From positions 1-60,621 of the IMG/VR virus record IMGVR_UViG_3300029985_000047: a stretch of DNA of 60,621 bases; one strand, given 5' to 3'. Under the pieces are notes generated by a model. It ran no database searches. It had not been told where the DNA came from and worked only from the letters and a program-made list of their open reading frames with translations. The stretch comes from a virus. Shown one piece after another: positions 1-7,325 of this stretch. Numbering within the stretch: the stretch's first letter is position 1; each line of letters begins with the position of its first letter. The position numbers and the translations under genes are program-made.

Positions 1-1
1 T

Positions 2-94
2 AAACTGCAGGGCGGTGAGTTCCGGGCTTGCACATGCACCGCCAAGGAACTGGAAACAGAAGCCGCTAGTATAGCAGAACCAGCAAAGGAGTAG
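2..94 (+). CDS. 3' end of an upstream gene (partial)
   Basis: An open frame enters from the left edge and ends at TAG 92-94, giving about 30 residues with a Cys-x-Cys (ACTCTAKELETEA) and an Ala/Glu-rich end. The next gene's ribosome-binding site (AAGGAG) overlaps this stop, as expected for adjacent genes in one operon. Too little is visible for a function. Confidence 0.45.
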   Translation, partial: KLQGGEFRACTCTAKELETEAASIAEPAKE

Positions 95-99
95 TTGAA

Positions 100-477
100 A
101 TGGCAGAATTCAAGGATTTGGTGGGAGTAACACTCGCGTCCATAGTGGGCGGTGAAGTGGGAAGCGATCGGATCACCTTTGAGGCTCAAGATGGTCGCAC
201 TTGGTGCATGTACCACAGCCAGGATTGCTGCGAAGTAGTTCAGGTTGAGGATATAGCTGGTGATCTGAATGATTTGATTGGAGTGCCAATTACGCAGGCA
301 GAGGAGTCCAGTAATTCAGAAGACCGGAAGCAAGGAGAATCCATGGTGGGTGAGGAGTCATTCACATGGACCTTCTACCGTATAGCTACGGCCAAAGGAC
401 TAGTGGTTATCCGTTGGCTTGGAGAATCCAACGGATACTATTCTGAAAGTGTGGACTTTAAGTCGGTGCATGGATGA
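100..477 (+). CDS. DUF7448-like small phage protein
   Basis: A 125-residue protein. It carries the layout I associate with the phage DUF7448 family: a MYHSQDCCE block near residue 45, then EDIAGDLNDLIG, then WTFYRIAT and IRWLGESNGYYSESVDF at the C-terminus. The family has no established function. The start ATG follows AAGGAG at 8-9 nt. The last 8 nt overlap the next gene, which implies translational coupling. The paired cysteines (CC) with a nearby histidine could bind metal, but this is only inference. Confidence 0.6.
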   Translation: MAEFKDLVGVTLASIVGGEVGSDRITFEAQDGRTWCMYHSQDCCEVVQVEDIAGDLNDLIGVPITQAEESSNSEDRKQGESMVGEESFTWTFYRIATAKGLVVIRWLGESNGYYSESVDFKSVHG

Positions 478-640
478 CCCCTACGCCGTTCTGCTCGTGC
501 GCATGACAGACACCGACACCACCATCCGCAAGCGGTTCCATCAGCTTGCCGAACACCAACACCCGGACCGTGACGGGGCCAACGGCAAGCCCGGCCCGCA
601 GTGGTTCGCCATCGCACAGGAAAGGATTAAGAAGGCGTGA
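470..640 (+). CDS. Truncated J-domain (DnaJ-like) protein
   Basis: About 56 residues starting at ATG 470, which overlaps the previous stop. It begins DDPYAVLLV and holds a degenerate J-domain core, IRKRFHQLAEHQHPDRDG, with the HPD tripeptide needed to stimulate Hsp70 (DnaK) ATPase. The same N-terminal pattern recurs in the longer gene at 9409-9729, which adds an interhelical segment and a DnaJ-type zinc finger; this copy stops right after helix III. It is either a minimal J-protein or a 3'-truncated paralogue. A longer upstream frame exists (ATG 419) but lies within the preceding gene and has no RBS. Confidence 0.6.
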   Translation: MDDPYAVLLVRMTDTDTTIRKRFHQLAEHQHPDRDGANGKPGPQWFAIAQERIKKA

Positions 641-990
641 TTAACCAAGCAGCCGCCCGTCAGTGGGCAGAGGACACATTCGGCATGATGTGCATGGACA
701 AGCATGAGCGGGCCATGCGGTTCTTGGAGGAGGCGTTTGAGGCGGCACAGGCGGCGGGTGTTACCGACAAAGACGCCGTGTGCCTGTGGCGCGTGGTGTA
801 CGACAAGCCTGTGGGCGAGTTGGCGCAGGAGATCGGCGGCGCTCTGCTGACGCTGGCCCTGCTGTCTGAAGGCGCTGGGCTGGACATGGAATGGGCTGGC
901 GACACTGAGTTCCTGCGTGCGCGCACCATGCCGCGCGACTACATAAAGGCCCGCCACGCGGTAAAAGTGGCTGCCGGGGTGGCCCGGTAG
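637..990 (+). CDS. MazG-like nucleotide pyrophosphohydrolase
   Basis: A 117-residue all-alpha protein with GTG start, overlapping the previous stop as GTGA. The segment ERAMRFLEEAFEAAQAAG supplies the EExxE metal-binding motif of the MazG/NTP-PPase superfamily, followed by the typical VYDKPVGELAQEIGG block. These enzymes hydrolyse (d)NTPs to (d)NMP plus PPi; phage versions shape the dNTP pool or lower ppGpp-type signals. Substrate cannot be read from sequence. A second, unrelated-looking member is at 30718-31296. Confidence 0.65.
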   Translation: MINQAAARQWAEDTFGMMCMDKHERAMRFLEEAFEAAQAAGVTDKDAVCLWRVVYDKPVGELAQEIGGALLTLALLSEGAGLDMEWAGDTEFLRARTMPRDYIKARHAVKVAAGVAR

Positions 991-1000
991 GCAAACTTGC

Positions 1001-1034
1001 TATAATGGTGTAGCAGCACTACAAGGAGATGTGC
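1001..1034 (+). promoter_or_regulatory. Promoter and SD-hairpin leader of the beta-helix gene
   Basis: Extended -10 element TGCTATAAT (TATAAT 1001-1006) without a good -35. The leader folds as GCAC (1016-1019) / GTGC (1031-1034) with the Shine-Dalgarno AAGGAG in the 11-nt loop, 5 nt before ATG 1039. It is one of at least nine leaders of this design in the window. Confidence 0.6.
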
Positions 1035-1038
1035 ACAA

Positions 1039-1677
1039 ATGAAAATTGAAGAGATCTACGCAATCCCAGTAGATGGAGACGGATGGCGAATTCTGCCAAA
1101 CGGACACAGACTGAAACTCTCCCACAACGTTTCCGCACCCTATGGAATCAACGAGGCCAGGATCGGCGACGGGGCCAGCATCGGCGACGGGGCCAGGATC
1201 GGCAACGGGGCCAGCATCGGCAACGGGGCCAGCATCGGCAACGGGGCCAGCATCGGCAACTGGGCCAGTATCGGCGACGAGGCCATCATCGGCAGCGGGG
1301 CCAGCATCGGCGACGAGGCCATCATCGGCAGCGGGGCCAGCATCGGCGCCTGGGCCAGCATCGGCAACTGGGCCAGCATCGGCGACGAGGCCATCGTCGG
1401 CAGCGGGGCCAGCATCGGCAACGGGGCCAGCATACCGGTAGACGTGGAATTGAAATTCACACCGCTTGCCGTGCAAGGCACGCGCCATCTTGTAACCAAC
1501 TGCGCGCCGGGTCAAATTAGTATCGGGTGCCAGTTCTTTACCTTTGCTGAGTTTCTTGCCGCCAGCCCAGAGCAGCGCGCTGCGTACCAGACTGCAGCGG
1601 GATACACTCCCACCCAATGCGCAGAATATATCAAAATCGTGGAGTTTGTAATAGCAAATGGTAGTCAGCTGATCTAA
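1039..1677 (+). CDS. Left-handed beta-helix (hexapeptide-repeat) protein
   Basis: A 212-residue protein: residues 1-40 form a small N-terminal region (GDGWRILPNGHRL), residues 41-130 are fifteen perfect hexapeptides of type (S/R/I)IGxGA, which build a five-turn left-handed beta-helix, and residues 131-212 are a helical C-terminal cap (FFTFAEFLAASPEQRAAY, near-end TPTQCAEYIKIVEFV). Classical hexapeptide enzymes are acyltransferases, but no catalytic His or acyl-CoA site stands out, so a structural or ice-binding-like or regulatory role is just as possible. It has its own promoter. Similar proteins occur as unknowns in phages; function is not known. Confidence 0.6.
   Translation: MKIEEIYAIPVDGDGWRILPNGHRLKLSHNVSAPYGINEARIGDGASIGDGARIGNGASIGNGASIGNGASIGNWASIGDEAIIGSGASIGDEAIIGSGASIGAWASIGNWASIGDEAIVGSGASIGNGASIPVDVELKFTPLAVQGTRHLVTNCAPGQISIGCQFFTFAEFLAASPEQRAAYQTAAGYTPTQCAEYIKIVEFVIANGSQLI
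1159..1428 (+). repeat. 18-bp tandem repeat array encoding hexapeptides
   Basis: Fifteen contiguous 18-nt units such as GGGGCCAGCATCGGCAAC, very GC-rich compared with neighbouring genes. Units differ mainly at codons 4-5 of the hexapeptide (NG, DG, DE, SG, NW, AW). The order DE-SG recurs three times, which points to expansion by unequal exchange or slippage in blocks of two or more units. Confidence 0.9.
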
Positions 1678-1810
1678 GGAGTCTACCATGATCACAGGGA
1701 TGCTGTGATAAGCTTACTGAGCCCGGAAAGGCGTTTGATTGGTATGCTTTCTGGACGTGAGCTACTACTACACACGGAGTACGGGCCGTACGTACACAGG
1801 AGAATGAAAC

Positions 1811-2689
1811 ATGACTGAATTGACAGTGGACGAGCTACATGTTAGAGTACAAGACCTCGAGATGGTCTACAAAAGTCATCAGGAGCACTTGGCGGACGAC
1901 GCGAAAGTCATAGACAGTCTCCGGCAGAAGGTAAAAGCTCTCGAACGCCAGGTGGCAAATGAGAAACACATCAATGATGTGCTATCTAGGCAGTATGCTA
2001 AAAAGTCTGAAGAAGTACAGCATATTGCAGCAATTATGCCCTGCACTGTTGTGCAGCCATACAGGGAACTAGTAGAAAATGTTAAGGCGCTTATAAACTC
2101 ACATGAAGAGCTCCGCCAAACTGCAGTAGAGGCCATAGCTGAGCGCGACATGTGGAAGAACTACGCCTTCGATGGCGACTGCGGCGGCGGTAGTGATGGC
2201 AGTGTTCTACCCTATCCAGAGCGCTCAATGCCTAATAGACGGAAGACAGCTATTGAGAGAGGCTTTGAGAAGATTGAGAAACTGCAAGCTAAGCTAGACC
2301 ATGCAAATGCGCACAATGAGTTTCTCACTAGCAGCCTTCAAGCTACAAAGGCAAAGCTGAGCATAGCCGATGGCGTGCTTAACTGGCCGCCAGCCGGCAA
2401 GGCAGGCCTGACAGCTACGCGTGAACAAGTGGACGAGGCTATTTTGAAGACGTTTCGTGAGCATTACTGGCGTGGCGCAGTCGGGACCTTTGAAGAATTT
2501 CGGCGGCACGTAAGCGACTTGCTATTCCCGCCTGCTGTCCCGGTAGACGATGAGGACGTCGCCATTACAGGCAATGGGTTTGATACTGTGATTCTGGTGG
2601 ACCACAAAGAATTTTGCCGTACTCATAGTACGGACAATGCTGTAGAGATTCGTAATGCGCTCAAGGCTGTGAGAAAGGCAAAGAAGTGA
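1811..2689 (+). CDS. Coiled-coil protein of unknown function
   Basis: A 292-residue protein, rich in heptad-like Leu/Val/Ile in residues 5-65 (VDELHVRVQDLEMVY through VKALERQVANEKH) and again at about 155-190 (FEKIEKLQAKLDHAN). The C-terminal third is globular, with FREHYWRGAVGTFEEFRRHV. The start ATG follows AGGAG at about 8 nt. The 133-nt gap before it has no convincing gene. The next gene overlaps by GTGA. No family recognised. Confidence 0.55.
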   Translation: MTELTVDELHVRVQDLEMVYKSHQEHLADDAKVIDSLRQKVKALERQVANEKHINDVLSRQYAKKSEEVQHIAAIMPCTVVQPYRELVENVKALINSHEELRQTAVEAIAERDMWKNYAFDGDCGGGSDGSVLPYPERSMPNRRKTAIERGFEKIEKLQAKLDHANAHNEFLTSSLQATKAKLSIADGVLNWPPAGKAGLTATREQVDEAILKTFREHYWRGAVGTFEEFRRHVSDLLFPPAVPVDDEDVAITGNGFDTVILVDHKEFCRTHSTDNAVEIRNALKAVRKAKK

Positions 2690-3006
2690 TTCCAGATGAT
2701 CTGAAAGCTATTTACGCACAGTCTCAGTTAGACACCAGTATTGGGCAGCTCAATTTAGTGGGAGAGCTTATTGAGCGCGTAGGGAAGGCCGAGCAGTGTC
2801 TAGCTACGCAGAACGCAAAACTTGCTGCAGTTACGCAGTGGCTAAAAGATAACCAACAGGACGTGTTTAGGCGTGGGATTTGGGACGTTATTGTCAAAGC
2901 AGAGAATTCTGTAAAGAAGCAAAGACGCCAGACGGAGCATTGCTGCGCACAAGTGACCGATTGTGACTGCATTTGGCGTGAACCCGAGTTAGGGATGCCA
3001 CGATGA
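2686..3006 (+). CDS. Unknown protein with C-terminal Cys cluster
   Basis: A 106-residue protein with a GTG start overlapping the previous stop. The N-terminal 80 residues look helical; the end carries HCCAQVTDCDCIW, a compact set of five Cys/His residues that could bind a metal. No recognised family. It overlaps the following 48-residue frame by ATGA. Confidence 0.5.
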   Translation: MIPDDLKAIYAQSQLDTSIGQLNLVGELIERVGKAEQCLATQNAKLAAVTQWLKDNQQDVFRRGIWDVIVKAENSVKKQRRQTEHCCAQVTDCDCIWREPELGMPR

Positions 3007-3149
3007 CATTTCTTATAATGACCTTGGCAGCTGTGTGGGAGCAGATTAAGCACCCATGGTGGTCATCTACTCGCTGTGTAGATGCGGTAGAGTTGCGGCG
3101 TGTGTACCGGATGATGCCACCAAAGAAGGAGCGTACAAAGTGCGATTGA
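3003..3149 (+). CDS. Small ORF, 48 residues, unknown
   Basis: Starts ATG at 3003 in an ATGA overlap with the preceding stop and ends TGA 3147-3149. The N-terminus is hydrophobic (MTFLIMTLAAVW) and the C-terminus basic (PPKKERTK). It fills the space between two genes exactly and ends before the rtcB promoter. Function unknown; support is positional only. Confidence 0.4.
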   Translation: MTFLIMTLAAVWEQIKHPWWSSTRCVDAVELRRVYRMMPPKKERTKCD

Positions 3150-3171
3150 TGGCTTTGCAGTCGTGATGAGG

Positions 3172-3177
3172 TATAAT
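3172..3177 (+). promoter_or_regulatory. -10 box placing transcription start at the rtcB GTG
   Basis: TATAAT lies 7 nt before the GTG start codon at 3185. A normal initiation distance (6-8 nt) would start the mRNA at the GTG itself, so the message would be leaderless. No SD sequence is present between the two. A -35 candidate, TTGATG at 3146-3151, has a long 20-nt spacer. Confidence 0.5.
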
Positions 3178-3184
3178 TAAGCTC

Positions 3185-4372
3185 GTGAACATTCTAAGTG
3201 AAAAGGTAGTTGCCTTTGGCGAGCATGATGAGAACACTCGCCAGCAGATTCTCACAGCGGCGCAGGACAAGCGTGTAGTTCGCGCTGCACTTATGCCTGA
3301 TGGGCACTACGGCTACAATGTGCCCATCGGAGGAGTGCTCGCCTACAAAGACGCTATCAGTCCTTCTGGAGTTGGGTTTGATATTGCCTGCGGCAATAAG
3401 GCAGTACGGCTTGATGTGCACGGGTTCGAAACACGCCCGCATATTGCTGCCATTATGGATGAGGTATTCAAGGTCATCAGCTTTGGTGTAGGCCGCAAGA
3501 ATAATGAGAAAGTTGATGCGGCGGTGCTGGACAAGAGCGGCCTGGGGTGGTATCTCGAGTCTACAAAGCCACTTTATGACAAAGCAGCTGCGCAACTTGG
3601 AACAGTGGGCTCAGGCAATCATTATGTGGATATATTCACCGATGAAGCTGACCGTGTTTGGATCGGTGTACACTTTGGCTCGCGTGGATTTGGGCATGGT
3701 ATTGCCACTTGGTTTCTGAAAGCTGCAGGTGCAAGTCAAGATATGGCCGCAGCACCATGCGTACTCGACATCAACAGCGATCTTGGCCAGCAGTACATTC
3801 ATGCTATGAGTCTTGCTGGGCAGTATGCCTATGCTGGGCGTGATTGGGTGTGTGAACGTGTGGCCAAGATTATTGGCGGTAAAGTACTAGAGAGTATCCA
3901 CAACCACCACAACTATGCATGGCTTGAAGAGCACAATGGCGAAGACTTGTGGGTCGTGCGCAAGGGTGCCACACCGGCATATCCTGGGCAGAAGTGCTTT
4001 GTTGGTGGATCACTTGGTGAGCAGTCTGTGATACTTGCGGGCATTGAAAGCACGGAGTCTAGCCTGACGCTCAGTTCGACTGTCCATGGTGCGGGCCGGG
4101 CAATGGGCCGCAAAGAGGCCACTGGTACGTTCGACCGTAAGACCGGAGAATGTAAGCGTCCTGGCAAGGTTACCCAAGAGATGCTGCAAGGCTGGGTAGA
4201 CCGCTCAGGCATTGAGTTGCGGGGAGCAGGCCTGGACGAGAGCACTGACTGCTATAAGCGGCTCGACAGTGTACTAGGCTACGTGTCCAACCAAGTGCGT
4301 ATTTTGCATAGACTGACTCCCATTGGTGTGGCCATGGCTGGAAAAGACACTTTTGACCCGTACAAGGACTGA
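3185..4372 (+). CDS. rtcB: RtcB-type 3'-phosphate RNA ligase
   Basis: A 395-residue protein with the RtcB signature blocks in order: MPDGHYGYNVPIGGV (from residue 37), GVGFDIACGN with the Mn-binding Asp/Cys (about 63-71), GTVGSGNHYVDIF (about 139), VHFGSRGFGHG (about 162), HNHHNYAW and VRKGATPAYPGQ (mid), and STVHGAGRAMGRKEA (about 300). RtcB joins 2',3'-cyclic-phosphate ends to 5'-OH ends using GTP and Mn. In phages it can heal tRNAs cut by host anticodon nucleases. Length fits compact RtcB forms. The GTG start is the only one before residue 37 that keeps the full fold. It is apparently expressed from a leaderless message. Confidence 0.9.
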   Translation: MNILSEKVVAFGEHDENTRQQILTAAQDKRVVRAALMPDGHYGYNVPIGGVLAYKDAISPSGVGFDIACGNKAVRLDVHGFETRPHIAAIMDEVFKVISFGVGRKNNEKVDAAVLDKSGLGWYLESTKPLYDKAAAQLGTVGSGNHYVDIFTDEADRVWIGVHFGSRGFGHGIATWFLKAAGASQDMAAAPCVLDINSDLGQQYIHAMSLAGQYAYAGRDWVCERVAKIIGGKVLESIHNHHNYAWLEEHNGEDLWVVRKGATPAYPGQKCFVGGSLGEQSVILAGIESTESSLTLSSTVHGAGRAMGRKEATGTFDRKTGECKRPGKVTQEMLQGWVDRSGIELRGAGLDESTDCYKRLDSVLGYVSNQVRILHRLTPIGVAMAGKDTFDPYKD

Positions 4373-4383
4373 TGTGGTACAAT
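4353..4383 (+). promoter_or_regulatory. Promoter upstream of the 520-residue gene
   Basis: TTGACC (4353-4358), a 19-nt spacer, and TACAAT (4378-4383). Transcription would start near 4390, past the ATG at 4387, which argues that translation starts at ATG 4402 using AAGGA at 4393-4397. Confidence 0.5.
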
Positions 4384-4401
4384 TAGATGTATAAGGACAC
4401 T

Positions 4402-5964
4402 ATGAAATCCAAAATCTGCAGTACACAGCATGATGTAGACTACTCGGCATTGCTTAGCAGTGTCGTAGAGCACTTCAACACTGTCACTCGTAACCAAGCC
4501 AATCTTTTCACTACTGATATTGACGGAGACAAGCTCTGGCTCTACTACCTGAACAACTTAGACGAAGACATTCGTCAGCAGCATAACTGCCATTGCTGTA
4601 AGAGTTTCATTACTCGTTATGGTGGGCTGGTTGTTATCAATGAAGATGGCACCACTACATCAGCACTGTGGCCAAAGAATGAGACTCTCAGCATCTATGC
4701 AGATGCTTTCTGCGGGTTGAGACTTGTGGCTGAGCAGGCCAAAGTGACTGGGGTGTTCTACGGTAAGACTCCAGTGCTTGGTACGCCGCAGACTGGTACA
4801 TGGTCGCATATTGCAGTTACTGCCAGCAGGTTCCAGAATATGGACCGCTTGCTTATGGCTAGTCAGCACATGGCCGCTACTGTGCAGTCTTACCAAACTG
4901 TGCTAAGCACATTGTTCGACAAGGCCGGTAGCAAAGAGAACCTCGACCAGATGATCCGTGTGTTTGAAGCCGCAGCCTTACCGCGCTCAGAGAAGTTCAT
5001 CGAGCCCATTAAGTGGCTTCGTAAATTGCATGATCGCCCTAAAGGTAAACTAGGTGCTAATGTCCTATGGCGTGAAATGGCAGCTGTACCTGAAGGCTTC
5101 TTGCACCCGCGCGCCTCTGTTGTTTGGCCGTTGTTGGAGACACTACAAGCGGGCGGAGACTTTGAGGATATCAAGCGGCAGTTCATCAAAATGGCAGATC
5201 CGCTCCATTATCAACGTCCACAAGCAGCACCTACAGCTGGCAACATCAAGCAAGCTGAAGAAGTGATCGCCAAACTTGGCATTGCAAAGAGCCTAGAGCG
5301 CCGGTTCGCGCGCCTGGAAGACCTTACTACGAAGGTTTGGTTGCCAAAGGTTTCGGAAGCCCATGTGGAGGATCCTGGCTCCGTCTTTGGGCATCTTAAA
5401 GCTAGGGGCGCCACGCAGAAGAGCCTTCCGCTAGACCTGCCGGCTAAGACCATGACTTGGGAGAAGTTCGTCGACCGCATATTGCCTACAGTGCAGAAGC
5501 TGGAGTTCTATGCACCTAACCGTGGCAACTACTGCGCATTGCTAACGGCGGTGCATGCTGATGCGCCCAATATCATGAAGTGGAGTAATCCTGTATCGTG
5601 GTACGTCTACCACCCTAGAAGCTTCGCGCGGGACTGGGGCTTGTCCTCTATGCTCTGGAAGCAGGTGACAGCCGTAGTAGACACTCCCAACAAGTGGGAC
5701 GGAAAAGACTACCTTGCAGAAGGCATAGTGCTTGTGCTTAAGAACTGTGTAGACCGGCGAAGTGGACAAGGAAATGCATTGTTTCCAGAAAATCTGCGAG
5801 GTGATTTGTACAGTGTACGCTCGACCATCGAAGCGTACAGCAGAAGCGCTGAGATACAAGGCCGCGAAGAAGCCACAGCCTGTGGTTACATGATCCGTAA
5901 AGAGTCTTGCAGTATCGGGCTGCGTGCTGACGGGCAAGTCTACGTGGTGGACAGATGGGAGTAG
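4402..5964 (+). CDS. Conserved phage protein of unknown function, 520 residues
   Basis: A large soluble protein. Near residue 65-85 it has HNCHCCKSFITRYGGLVVI, a Cys/His cluster I have seen at the same place in unannotated phage proteins of similar size that start with a FTTDxDxxxLWxxYL block. The rest is helical with no transmembrane segment. The start is set at ATG 4402 by its RBS and by the position of the promoter; ATG 4387 in the same frame would probably not be transcribed. The last codons overlap a small membrane-protein gene. No function can be assigned. Confidence 0.55.
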   Translation: MKSKICSTQHDVDYSALLSSVVEHFNTVTRNQANLFTTDIDGDKLWLYYLNNLDEDIRQQHNCHCCKSFITRYGGLVVINEDGTTTSALWPKNETLSIYADAFCGLRLVAEQAKVTGVFYGKTPVLGTPQTGTWSHIAVTASRFQNMDRLLMASQHMAATVQSYQTVLSTLFDKAGSKENLDQMIRVFEAAALPRSEKFIEPIKWLRKLHDRPKGKLGANVLWREMAAVPEGFLHPRASVVWPLLETLQAGGDFEDIKRQFIKMADPLHYQRPQAAPTAGNIKQAEEVIAKLGIAKSLERRFARLEDLTTKVWLPKVSEAHVEDPGSVFGHLKARGATQKSLPLDLPAKTMTWEKFVDRILPTVQKLEFYAPNRGNYCALLTAVHADAPNIMKWSNPVSWYVYHPRSFARDWGLSSMLWKQVTAVVDTPNKWDGKDYLAEGIVLVLKNCVDRRSGQGNALFPENLRGDLYSVRSTIEAYSRSAEIQGREEATACGYMIRKESCSIGLRADGQVYVVDRWE

Positions 5965-6095
5965 TTGCTGAAGTTCTCATTGGCGTCTTTTGTCTACTGA
6001 GCCTAGGAGCGTTGTTTCTAGGCCCAGTAAAAGTAGACTGGCATAGTATGGACAAGGATCCTGAAATGAATCCTGGATTGGACGATGATGATTAA
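5955..6095 (+). CDS. Small single-pass membrane protein, 46 residues
   Basis: Starts inside the end of the previous gene (ATG 5955) and overlaps the start of the next. Residues 3-23 (VVAEVLIGVFCLLSLGALFLG) form one clear membrane helix cut here by no charge; the tail ends in four Asp. Function unknown. Confidence 0.45.
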   Translation: MGVVAEVLIGVFCLLSLGALFLGPVKVDWHSMDKDPEMNPGLDDDD

Positions 6096-6909
6096 GATCT
6101 ATAATGACGATTTCAAGCTAAGTCGGTTTAAGTTCTCTGGCGGCGAGTTGCAAGTGCGCGTAGCCGTGGAGGGCCTAGCGCTCGCTCCAGGCAGCGTAAC
6201 CCTCAGTGCTGACCTGCACAGCTCTGACGATATTATGGAGCTTATTCTCACAGTAGACGCTCTACGCCGGGAGCTGCCCGCAGGAACTCCTTTTCATCTT
6301 GTTTGCCCGTACTTGCCTTACGCACGGCAGGATAGAGTATGCGCACCAGGCGAGGCACTGAGCGTCAGTGTGATGACTGATCTCATCAATCTCTGCGGGT
6401 TCCACTCTGTCAAGCTATGGGATGTGCATAGCGACGTCAGCCTCGCATTGCTGCGGCGCGTCATTAATGTGCACCAGAAGGACTTTGTCAGCTTAGTGCA
6501 CTGGGACCCGGGAACTATTTTGGTAGCTCCTGACGCCGGAGCGCGTAAGAAGACGGCCGAAGTAGCGAAGCTTCTGGGACTACAGATGATCACCGCCGAT
6601 AAGACTCGCAGCGTAGAGACAGGCGCCATTACAAGCACTGTGGTGCATTTTGATGGCATACCAGTAGAAGAACTGGCCAAGAAGGACTTTCTCATTGTGG
6701 ACGATATCTGTGACGGCGGCCGGACGTTCATCGAGCTAGCAAAAGTGCTGCGTCCATGGACTACTGGCAAGATTTACCTGTATGTCACGCACGGCATTTT
6801 CAGCAATGGGCTGGACGTATTCAATAGCTTGATTGATGGTGTGTATACGGCCAATCCGTTCCCAAAAGTGGACCTCAATCACAAACTGCTGACGGTGGTG
6901 TCTGCATGA
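6085..6909 (+). CDS. PRPP-synthetase-like kinase (possible ADPR pyrophosphokinase)
   Basis: A 274-residue ribose-phosphate pyrophosphokinase fold. Visible blocks: YLPYARQDR (ATP binding), DVHS (equivalent of DLHS), TADKTR carrying the catalytic-loop Lys and Arg, and VDDICDGGRTF, the pyrophosphate/ribose-phosphate binding loop. Cellular Prs makes PRPP from ribose-5-phosphate and ATP and is usually about 310 residues. In phage NARP1 systems a Prs-like enzyme (Adps) instead pyrophosphorylates ADP-ribose and works with a NAMPT-like partner, which is exactly the partner found two genes downstream. The two activities cannot be separated by eye. It overlaps the HAD gene by ATGA. ATG 6085 has better SD spacing than ATG 6088. 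Confidence 0.8.
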   Translation: MMIKIYNDDFKLSRFKFSGGELQVRVAVEGLALAPGSVTLSADLHSSDDIMELILTVDALRRELPAGTPFHLVCPYLPYARQDRVCAPGEALSVSVMTDLINLCGFHSVKLWDVHSDVSLALLRRVINVHQKDFVSLVHWDPGTILVAPDAGARKKTAEVAKLLGLQMITADKTRSVETGAITSTVVHFDGIPVEELAKKDFLIVDDICDGGRTFIELAKVLRPWTTGKIYLYVTHGIFSNGLDVFNSLIDGVYTANPFPKVDLNHKLLTVVSA

Positions 6910-7325
6910 ATGACCCTTACCTGTATCAAGAACTGTGTTTTAACCGCTTGCTAGCTGAGTATCGCCTGCATAAGCGGCTGATCGTGGCGGTAGACTTTGA
7001 CGATACCGTGTTTGACTTTCACAAGGCTGGATACCAGTATGAAGCCGTACTGCGGTTGCTGCGTCGTTGCACGGCCCTGGGTTTCTACATCACGCTCTTT
7101 ACTTGCAGTGACCCATCAGAGTATGCCAGGCAAATAGCCTACTTGCTTGATTATGGCGTGCTGGTGACGAGCGTGAATGAGAACCCAGTCCAACTGCCAT
7201 TTGGCAATCATGGCAAGCCGTACTACAACATTCTGTTGGATGACCGCGCTGGATTGTGCGCCGCCTATCAAACCCTGGAGAGCGTAGCGACCCAGGCCGA
7301 AGCAGACAAGGAGCACGTCGAATGA
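6906..7325 (+). CDS. HAD-superfamily phosphatase-like protein
   Basis: A 139-residue protein. Motif I is VAVDFDDTVFD at about residue 30 (DxDxT/V type), motif II is the LFTCS segment, and motif IV is ILLDDRAG near residue 112. It is a small cap-less HAD form. Substrate unknown; it sits between the PRPP-synthetase-like and NAMPT-like genes with 4-nt overlaps on both sides, so a role in the same nucleotide/NAD pathway is a fair inference. Confidence 0.7.
   Translation: MNDPYLYQELCFNRLLAEYRLHKRLIVAVDFDDTVFDFHKAGYQYEAVLRLLRRCTALGFYITLFTCSDPSEYARQIAYLLDYGVLVTSVNENPVQLPFGNHGKPYYNILLDDRAGLCAAYQTLESVATQAEADKEHVE

Noticed and set aside
1159-1428. CRISPR-like repeats
   Set aside because: Units are contiguous 18-mers without spacers and encode a regular protein structure.
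1142-1441. Long alternative frames on both strands over the hexapeptide repeats
   Set aside because: Any frame stays open over an 18-bp repeat. Only the frame from ATG 1039 has an RBS, a promoter and non-repeat ends; the others are pure low-complexity translations.
1678-1810. Small gene in the 133-nt gap before the coiled-coil gene
   Set aside because: Only a 6-codon frame follows the ATG at 1689, and no other start has an SD.
4387-4402. ATG 4387 as start of the 520-residue protein
   Set aside because: It lies only 4 nt after the -10 box, so it would precede the expected transcript start; ATG 4402 has a spaced AAGGA.
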